A stretch of DNA of 11,131 bases from an uncultured Alphaproteobacteria bacterium (GTDB lineage Bacteria; Pseudomonadota; Alphaproteobacteria; RF32; CAG-239), in contig CAKQSV010000020.1 in the NCBI GenBank assembly GCA_934273635.1, positions 1 through 11,131 of the forward strand. The letters run 5' to 3'. Each line of letters begins with the position of its first letter. The stretch's first letter is position 1. The notes beneath the pieces were generated by a model, which did no database searches, was not told the origin of the DNA, and saw nothing but the letters and a program-made list of their open reading frames with translations. The position numbers and the translations under genes are program-made. Shown piece by piece: positions 7,193 to 11,131 of this stretch.

Positions 7193-7735
7193 ATGCCTCA
7201 GCAATACGCCGTTGTGGCTAATGAAGAAATTAATCCGCAGAAACTTGCCAAAGCGCAAGAGATTATTCGCAGACTGCAAGCAGAGCTGAAAACTCACATC
7301 CATAACGGCTCCGGTCCGTTTTTGGCCGCGGTTTATGACGAGCAGGGCAATCTGGTTGCCCAAACCGCCAACAGTGTGGTGACCGAGGGGTGCAGCAACA
7401 ACCACGCTGAAATGAACGTGATTAAAGCCACGGAAAAAGCCCTTGAAACTTATGACTTGTCCTCGCGCCGCCTCAGCCTTTATGTGACGGCTGAGCCCTG
7501 TATGATGTGCTTGGGTGGCATTATGTGGTCGGGTATTAAAGAAGTTTATTACAGCGTGCCTTCCAAACGCGTGGAAGAAATCACCGGCTTTGACGAGGGG
7601 TTCAAACCCAACTGGTTTGATGAATTTAAACACCGCGGCATTGCCGTTTACGGCAATATTGAAGTTGAGCTCGGTGAAGATGTTTTGCGCGCTTATGTTG
7701 CAGAGGGTAAGACGGTTTATCAGCCGGAAAGATAG
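7193..7735 (+). CDS. Zinc-dependent nucleobase/nucleoside deaminase (GuaD/TadA superfamily)
   Basis: The product is 180 residues with the cytidine-deaminase fold. Zinc and catalytic motifs are H71-A-E73 (E73 as proton shuttle) and P102-C103-M-M-C106. An amphipathic helix (~14-36) precedes the core. The segment TGFDEGF (131-137) resembles the AGFDD(S)F region of Bacillus guanine deaminase, which sits near the substrate pocket. The usual TadA motifs after PCxMC (AGAI and later GAxxGA) are not seen, so a tRNA A34 editing role is less likely. Likely reaction: hydrolytic deamination of guanine or a related purine or pyrimidine in the cytoplasm; the substrate cannot be fixed from sequence. GGAG (7182-7185) inside the end of the lipoprotein gene provides the ribosome site. 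It is convergent with the AnmK-family gene, only 5 bp apart. Confidence 0.85.
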   Translation: MPQQYAVVANEEINPQKLAKAQEIIRRLQAELKTHIHNGSGPFLAAVYDEQGNLVAQTANSVVTEGCSNNHAEMNVIKATEKALETYDLSSRRLSLYVTAEPCMMCLGGIMWSGIKEVYYSVPSKRVEEITGFDEGFKPNWFDEFKHRGIAVYGNIEVELGEDVLRAYVAEGKTVYQPER

Positions 7736-7740
7736 CTTTT

Positions 7741-8838
7741 TTATTCCGCAATGCTGCCGCCGACCATCGGCTGAACCACGCCGGTAGTGGTTGGAAACGA
7801 CATTGGCAGGCAGTGCAAACGTCTGACCGCAAGGTAGGCGATTGCCTCCACATCGACGGCTACCGAGTCAAAGCCCCAATCTTCGGCGGTGCAGACCTCA
7901 ATATCAGGCAAGCGTTGGCGTAAAAAGCGCATAAGCGTGGGGTTTTTTGCTCCGCCGCCGCAGACCATAATCTTTTTAGGAATTTCGTGCACATACATGA
8001 GTAACGAATAGCTGATAGATTCGGCGACAAATGCCGTGGCGGTGGCGGCGCCGTCTTCCAAGCTCAAACCTTCCAAATGTTCAAGTTTTTCCCGAAACTC
8101 CTCGCGATGGGTTGATTTTGGTGGGTACTGCGCAAAATATTTATGCCTCATCATTGCCACGACAATCTGCTCGTTGACCGTGCCGGTAATGGCAAGCTTG
8201 CCGTTATAATCCATATGCATGCCGGCGTGTTTCATTGTCCACTCGTCAATGGCGGCATTACCGGGGCCGCTGTTAAAGGCAGTCATTTCTCCAAACGAGC
8301 CCATCCACGCAATGCTTGATATACCTGAAATATCCACAACGGCAAACGGGCGTTCCTGTTTGGCGGTGATAGCGTTATAAAAAGTCACATCCAAAGGCGC
8401 GCCTTGTCCACCTGCGGCAATATCCGCCGCGTGAAAATTATACACAACCTTAACGCCGATCAGTTTTGCCAGCAAGGCGCCGTCGCCCAACTGATATATG
8501 TAGTGATTTTTTGGCTCATTACAGATTGTGTGCCCCTCAAGACCAATAACATCTGGGGTCACATCATACGTCTCGATATATTCCTTAACAACTTGCGCCC
8601 AAAACTCGGTCAGCTCTTTTTCAACCTTTGCCAACTGCGCCTGATTTTCGGGGGTGTTAGGCTTAATTCCACGAACCGAGCGGATTTTCTGGCGGATTTC
8701 TTCATCATAGGGGATAGTCATGGTATGACCGATTTCATAAACGTCAATACCGTCGGTCTTGATCAAAGCGACATCAACGCCGTCAACGGCTGATCCGCTC
8801 AAAATTCCCAAGGCGTTAAAAGTTCTGATTGTTTCCAT
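7741..8838 (-). CDS. AnmK-family protein (anhydro-N-acetylmuramic acid kinase-like) with altered active site
   Basis: The product is 365 residues, about family length. ATG 8838 is preferred to in-frame ATGs at 8868 and 8862 because GGGG precedes it and family members begin just before the first motif. Conserved family parts: IAAGGQGAPL, SGPGN...IDEW, EGLSLEDGAAT, CGGGAKNPTLM and a final SFPTTTGVVQPMVGG in the alphaproteobacterial style. Known AnmK function: phosphorylates 1,6-anhydro-MurNAc with ring opening during peptidoglycan recycling. Odd: the first motif, canonically SGTSxDG[IV]D, is SGSAVDGVD (14-22). The HGQT motif is EGHT. The NIGG motif is DISG. Most importantly, the catalytic Asp (D182 in the Pseudomonas enzyme, in FDCGPGN) is Asn here (FNSGPGN, codon AAC). 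Kinase activity is therefore doubtful; it may be a pseudoenzyme or a paralogue with a changed reaction. It is divergent from tyrS. Confidence 0.85.
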   Translation of the reverse strand: METIRTFNALGILSGSAVDGVDVALIKTDGIDVYEIGHTMTIPYDEEIRQKIRSVRGIKPNTPENQAQLAKVEKELTEFWAQVVKEYIETYDVTPDVIGLEGHTICNEPKNHYIYQLGDGALLAKLIGVKVVYNFHAADIAAGGQGAPLDVTFYNAITAKQERPFAVVDISGISSIAWMGSFGEMTAFNSGPGNAAIDEWTMKHAGMHMDYNGKLAITGTVNEQIVVAMMRHKYFAQYPPKSTHREEFREKLEHLEGLSLEDGAATATAFVAESISYSLLMYVHEIPKKIMVCGGGAKNPTLMRFLRQRLPDIEVCTAEDWGFDSVAVDVEAIAYLAVRRLHCLPMSFPTTTGVVQPMVGGSIAE

Positions 8839-8875
8839 AAAAACCCCGTTCTTCTCTTGCATTGTCAAAATTATA

Positions 8876-8884
8876 TGCTAATAT
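8876..8884 (+). promoter_or_regulatory. Probable extended -10 promoter of tyrS
   Basis: TGCTAATAT (TGN plus TAATAT at 8879-8884) lies 42 bases before the tyrS ATG. TTGTCA at 8862-8867 is too close (11 bp) to act as its -35. The layout resembles the extended -10 at 6871-6879. Confidence 0.45.
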
Positions 8885-8926
8885 CGGTTAAAATTAAGTT
8901 ATTATATTCGTTGAAGGAAAGGAAAA

Positions 8927-10177
8927 ATGAGTAGTTTTAAGTCCGAATTTATGAACATTATGTCCGCGCGCGGTTTTTACAATCAATGCACTAACGAGAG
9001 CGGCTTTGACGAATATTTATACGAGTGTGAAAAAAGCGGCAAGCCCGCGGTGGGTTATCTTGGCTCCGACCCGACCGGCGATAGCCTGCATGTGGGGCAT
9101 ATTGTGCCTTTAATGATGATGCGCTGGTTTCAAAAATGCGGTCACAAACCGTTAACCTTGGTCGGTGGCGCCACGGCGCGTATTGGAGACCCGTCGGGCA
9201 AAGATAAACTGCGTCCGTTTTTGAGCGAAGAGACTTTGGCGCACAATATTATCGGGTTGAAGAAGTCTTTTTCTAAGTTTTTGAAATTTGGTGATGGCGC
9301 GTCCGATGCCATGATGGTTGATAACTGGGATTGGTTTAAGGATATCAACTATCTGGGCTTTCTGCGCGATGTCGGAACTTATTATTCCGTCAATCGTATG
9401 TTGACCATGGACAGCGTCAAATCAAGACTGGAACGCGAACAGCCGATGTCGTTTTTGGAATTTAACTATATGCTTTTGCAAGGTTATGATTTTTGTGAGT
9501 TGTACCAAAAATACGGTTGTCGCGCGCAGATTGCCGGCGCCGACCAATGGGGTAACATCACTTCGGGCACCGAGTTGGGACGTCGCCGCCACAATGTTGA
9601 ACTGTTTGGCTTTACCAGCCCTATTATCACCGATTCTAATGGCAAAAAAATGGGCAAATCCGAGGGTAATGCGGTTTGGATTAATGAAGAAAAATTACCT
9701 TCTTACAACTATTACCAATACTTCCGCAATATCGGCGATGCCGAAGTTAAAATGTGCTTGAGCATTTTCACCGATCTGCCGATGGATGAGGTCAATCGCT
9801 TGTCGGCACTGCAAGATAAAGAGATTAACGAGGCCAAAAAGATTCTGGCGTTTGAGGCGACTAAAATCTGCCGTGGCGAGGCGGAGGCTCAAGCCGCGCA
9901 AGAAACCGCTGTTAAAACCTTTGAACAAGGAATGAGCGGGGATGATTTGCCGACAGTGACTTGCGCCGAAGGTACGGGTGTTTTGGATGCCTTTTTGCAA
10001 CTTGGCTTTGTGTCTAGCAAAGGCGAAGCCCGCCGTTTGATTAAACAAGCCGGCTTAAAGTTGAACGATAAAGTCATCAGCGATGAGAACTATAAACTCT
10101 CCGCACAAGACATCTGCGATGGCAAAATCAAATTATCTCAGGGCAAAAAGAAACACGGACTCGTCACCTTGGGCTAA
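8927..10177 (+). CDS. tyrS: Tyrosyl-tRNA synthetase
   Basis: The product is 416 residues, the normal length for the bacterial TyrRS class. The class I catalytic domain has the HIGH signature as H55-V-G-H58, preceded by the tyrosine-pocket strand GYLGSDPTGDSLH. The KMSKS loop is KMGKS at 241-245, a common TyrRS variant. Also visible are GGATARIGDPSGK and the QIAGADQWGNITSG substrate-binding segment. A C-terminal S4-type RNA-binding domain covers about 351-412 (FVSSKGEARRLIKQAG). Reaction: ATP-dependent charging of tRNA-Tyr in the cytoplasm; essential unless duplicated. The start is supported by GAAGGA (8913-8918) 8 bases before the ATG. It is divergent from the AnmK-family gene, an arrangement I recall from alphaproteobacteria. 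No clear T-tailed terminator follows; the composite repeat begins 44 bp downstream. Confidence 0.97.
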   Translation: MSSFKSEFMNIMSARGFYNQCTNESGFDEYLYECEKSGKPAVGYLGSDPTGDSLHVGHIVPLMMMRWFQKCGHKPLTLVGGATARIGDPSGKDKLRPFLSEETLAHNIIGLKKSFSKFLKFGDGASDAMMVDNWDWFKDINYLGFLRDVGTYYSVNRMLTMDSVKSRLEREQPMSFLEFNYMLLQGYDFCELYQKYGCRAQIAGADQWGNITSGTELGRRRHNVELFGFTSPIITDSNGKKMGKSEGNAVWINEEKLPSYNYYQYFRNIGDAEVKMCLSIFTDLPMDEVNRLSALQDKEINEAKKILAFEATKICRGEAEAQAAQETAVKTFEQGMSGDDLPTVTCAEGTGVLDAFLQLGFVSSKGEARRLIKQAGLKLNDKVISDENYKLSAQDICDGKIKLSQGKKKHGLVTLG

Positions 10178-10220
10178 TTCCTTCTCCGAATTATAATTGC
10201 GTACTCGTAATCCCTCCGTT

Positions 10221-10545
10221 CGTCATTGCGAGCGACAGCGTGGCGATCCAAGTGTAAAGTAGCAACTTATCCCCTCTCTAAATATTTAGAGAGGGTTAGG
10301 GTGAGTTTATAGTAAGGGAAGGACTAAAAAAATAAGGTACATAATTATAAACTCACCTCCGACAGCTAACGCTGTCACCTCAATTCCGACTAAGTTTCGC
10401 TGCGCGTCGGTTGCCCTAGCTAGCTCAACAAGTCTCATTGCGTCTCCTCAACAACAGTGCATCAAAGCACTGTTGTTTTCGGCCGCTCTAAATATTTAGC
10501 GAGGAGGGGCTGGATTACCACGTCCGTTCCAGACTCGTAATGACG
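10221..10545. repeat. Composite inverted-repeat element, copy 2 (MITE/REP-like)
   Basis: This copy has the same plan as 3943-4242. The left arm is CGTCATTGCGAGCGACAGCG then TGGCGATCCAAGTG (from 10221). A 24-nt perfect palindrome at 10272-10295 comes next (CCCTCTCTAAAT and its complement). A 12-bp inverted repeat follows (10300-10311/10346-10357), then the right arm TGGATTACCACG...CTCGTAATGACG (10511-10545). The variable middle differs from copy 1 and holds other hairpins, GACAGC/GCTGTC (10361-10376) and an 11-bp stem at 10450-10477. Similarity reaches about 20 bp left of the arm (CCTCCGT preceding both copies). It is non-coding and has no transposase. Confidence 0.8.
10450..10480. terminator. 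Strong hairpin inside repeat copy 2, possible terminator
   Basis: AACAACAGTGC (10450-10460) pairs perfectly with GCACTGTTGTT (10467-10477) around the 6-nt loop ATCAAA, followed by TTC. The T-run is short and the hairpin lies 270 bp after the tyrS stop. It may end tyrS transcripts or may be only a structural part of the repeat. Confidence 0.35.
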
Positions 10546-10651
10546 ATTCTGGAGTAACGAGCCACAAGTCGAAATGACAAACCTTTTATCATACCCAATC
10601 GACCATACAACCTCAACTTATGGACATAAAAAAATAAACCCACAAAATGTA

Positions 10652-10680
10652 TTGAGAAAATTTTTTTTCTATGTTATAGT
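10652..10680 (+). promoter_or_regulatory. Sigma-70-type promoter of the cysteine-rich gene
   Basis: TTGAGA (10652-10657) and TATAGT (10675-10680) are 17 bp apart, with a T-rich spacer. The ATG at 10722 follows at a suitable distance with GAGG at 10712-10715 as the ribosome site. No operator-like palindrome was noticed next to it. Confidence 0.7.
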
Positions 10681-10721
10681 GTACTTGGGTTTTGATTCAA
10701 ATATATTTTACGAGGTGTACG

Positions 10722-11131
10722 ATGAAACGCTTTATGTTTTGCTGTGCGTGGTTTTTGGTGTCATTTTGGACAACATATCCGGCCTTTGCACATTTAGATT
10801 TTCAATCCGACACATTTTCCGTAAAGATAATTTCAAACCCAAATCCCAAGTTTGAATCAAAACCCGCATATACCAAATATGCGAGTGTGAGTTTTTTACA
10901 GTCGGACAGCAAGCTCGATTTTAAGTCGGGAGAGGTTGACGTTAAGACGCAATGCGCCTCAATGGGATATGTGATTCCGGTTTCTAAATGCACCGGAGCC
11001 ATGAAACCGAGCAGGCTTTGCAGTGCCGAAAGTTCAATGAAGAGCGTTGCCGGTGCCGACGGTTACACTACCGGATGTTGCAACAGCAATCTTTACACCG
11101 CATTGTCGCCGGACGCTTGCACTAATAATTC
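10722..11131 (+). CDS. 5' part of a cysteine-rich exported protein, running off the window end
   Basis: The first 136 codons of a gene are present with a proper start: promoter at 10652-10680 and GAGG 6 bases before the ATG. A signal peptide occupies residues 1-23 (MKR, aromatic and hydrophobic core with CC, then YPAFA before HLDF). Residues ~24-75 are a cysteine-free, Ser/Lys/Phe-rich segment that I do not recognise. Then comes the opening of the cysteine-rich part, C-x3-GY-x5-C, as in the 2474 gene product. From 10986 it is identical in protein to the open frame at the window start. If the ends are the same locus, this supplies the missing 88 codons of the gene ending at 2457 and the total is 906 residues; if not, it is a second, near-identical copy. 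Confidence 0.85.
   Translation, partial: MKRFMFCCAWFLVSFWTTYPAFAHLDFQSDTFSVKIISNPNPKFESKPAYTKYASVSFLQSDSKLDFKSGEVDVKTQCASMGYVIPVSKCTGAMKPSRLCSAESSMKSVAGADGYTTGCCNSNLYTALSPDACTNN
10986..11131 (+). repeat. Terminal direct repeat, right copy
   Basis: This is the partner of bases 1-146 (145/146 identical, T11103 against C118). The repeat is in phase with the coding frame of both fragments, so joining the two ends removes exactly one copy and leaves a 10,985-bp circle or tandem unit with an uninterrupted gene. Confidence 0.95.

Noticed and set aside
8404..8793. A 129-residue plus-strand open frame antisense to the AnmK-family gene
   Set aside because: It is a shadow of a recognisable minus-strand gene; composition is unlike a protein and no ribosome site precedes it.
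10574..10855. A 93-residue plus-strand open frame with an ATG at 10574
   Set aside because: It runs through the promoter and signal-peptide region of the real gene starting at 10722 in another frame, has no ribosome site and includes repeat-derived sequence.
1..11131. Plasmid or phage genome suggested by overlapping ends
   Set aside because: No replication initiator, partition, relaxase, integrase or virion gene is seen; the contents are housekeeping and stress genes with tyrS. The overlap is also inexact.

Overview
The window looks like a stretch of chromosome from an uncultured, anaerobic or microaerophilic Gram-negative bacterium. An alphaproteobacterium of the gut-associated RF32/Rhodospirillales-like type is my best inference. 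Three things point this way: an anhydro-muramic acid kinase family gene of alphaproteobacterial character lying divergently beside tyrS; an oxygen-defence set (flavodiiron protein, PerR, rubrerythrin) typical of anaerobes; and secreted cysteine-rich multi-module proteins of a kind I associate with those metagenomic genomes. No marker such as rRNA is present to confirm this.

Layout. Positions 1-3871 hold two co-directional genes for large exported cysteine-rich proteins; the first lacks its 5' end. Positions 3872-4506 are non-coding and packed with inverted-repeat elements. Positions 4507-6758 form the oxygen and peroxide module: fprA on the minus strand, divergent from perR, which is followed by rubrerythrin and a clear terminator. 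A Fur/PerR-type box lies between fprA and perR. Positions 6915-7735 are a two-gene operon (small lipoprotein, zinc-dependent deaminase of the GuaD/TadA superfamily). An AnmK-family gene (minus) and tyrS (plus) are divergent at 7741-10177. Positions 10178-10721 hold a second copy of the composite repeat and a promoter. That promoter drives the start of a cysteine-rich gene (10722 to the window end).

The last 146 bases repeat the first 146 with one synonymous difference (118 C versus 11103 T), flush to both ends. Joined across this overlap, the 3' gene (88 codons) and the 5' gene (818 codons plus stop) form one continuous 906-residue reading frame with a signal peptide. The window is therefore either a circularly permuted/tandem unit of 10,985 bp or a contig bounded by two near-identical paralogues. 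No replication, partition or mobilisation gene is present, and tyrS is a housekeeping gene, so a true plasmid is unlikely.

How the genes work together. PerR with all five regulatory metal ligands probably represses itself, rubrerythrin and perhaps fprA until peroxide inactivates it; rubrerythrin then removes peroxide while FprA reduces oxygen (or NO). The AnmK-like protein has the fold-defining motifs of peptidoglycan-recycling AnmK but has lost the catalytic Asp (Asn instead) and other active-site residues, the most unexpected gene-level observation here. The cysteine-rich proteins are probably disulfide-bonded envelope or surface proteins built from repeated modules, with C-terminal domains resembling DUF1566/Fibrobacter-paralogous-type domains.
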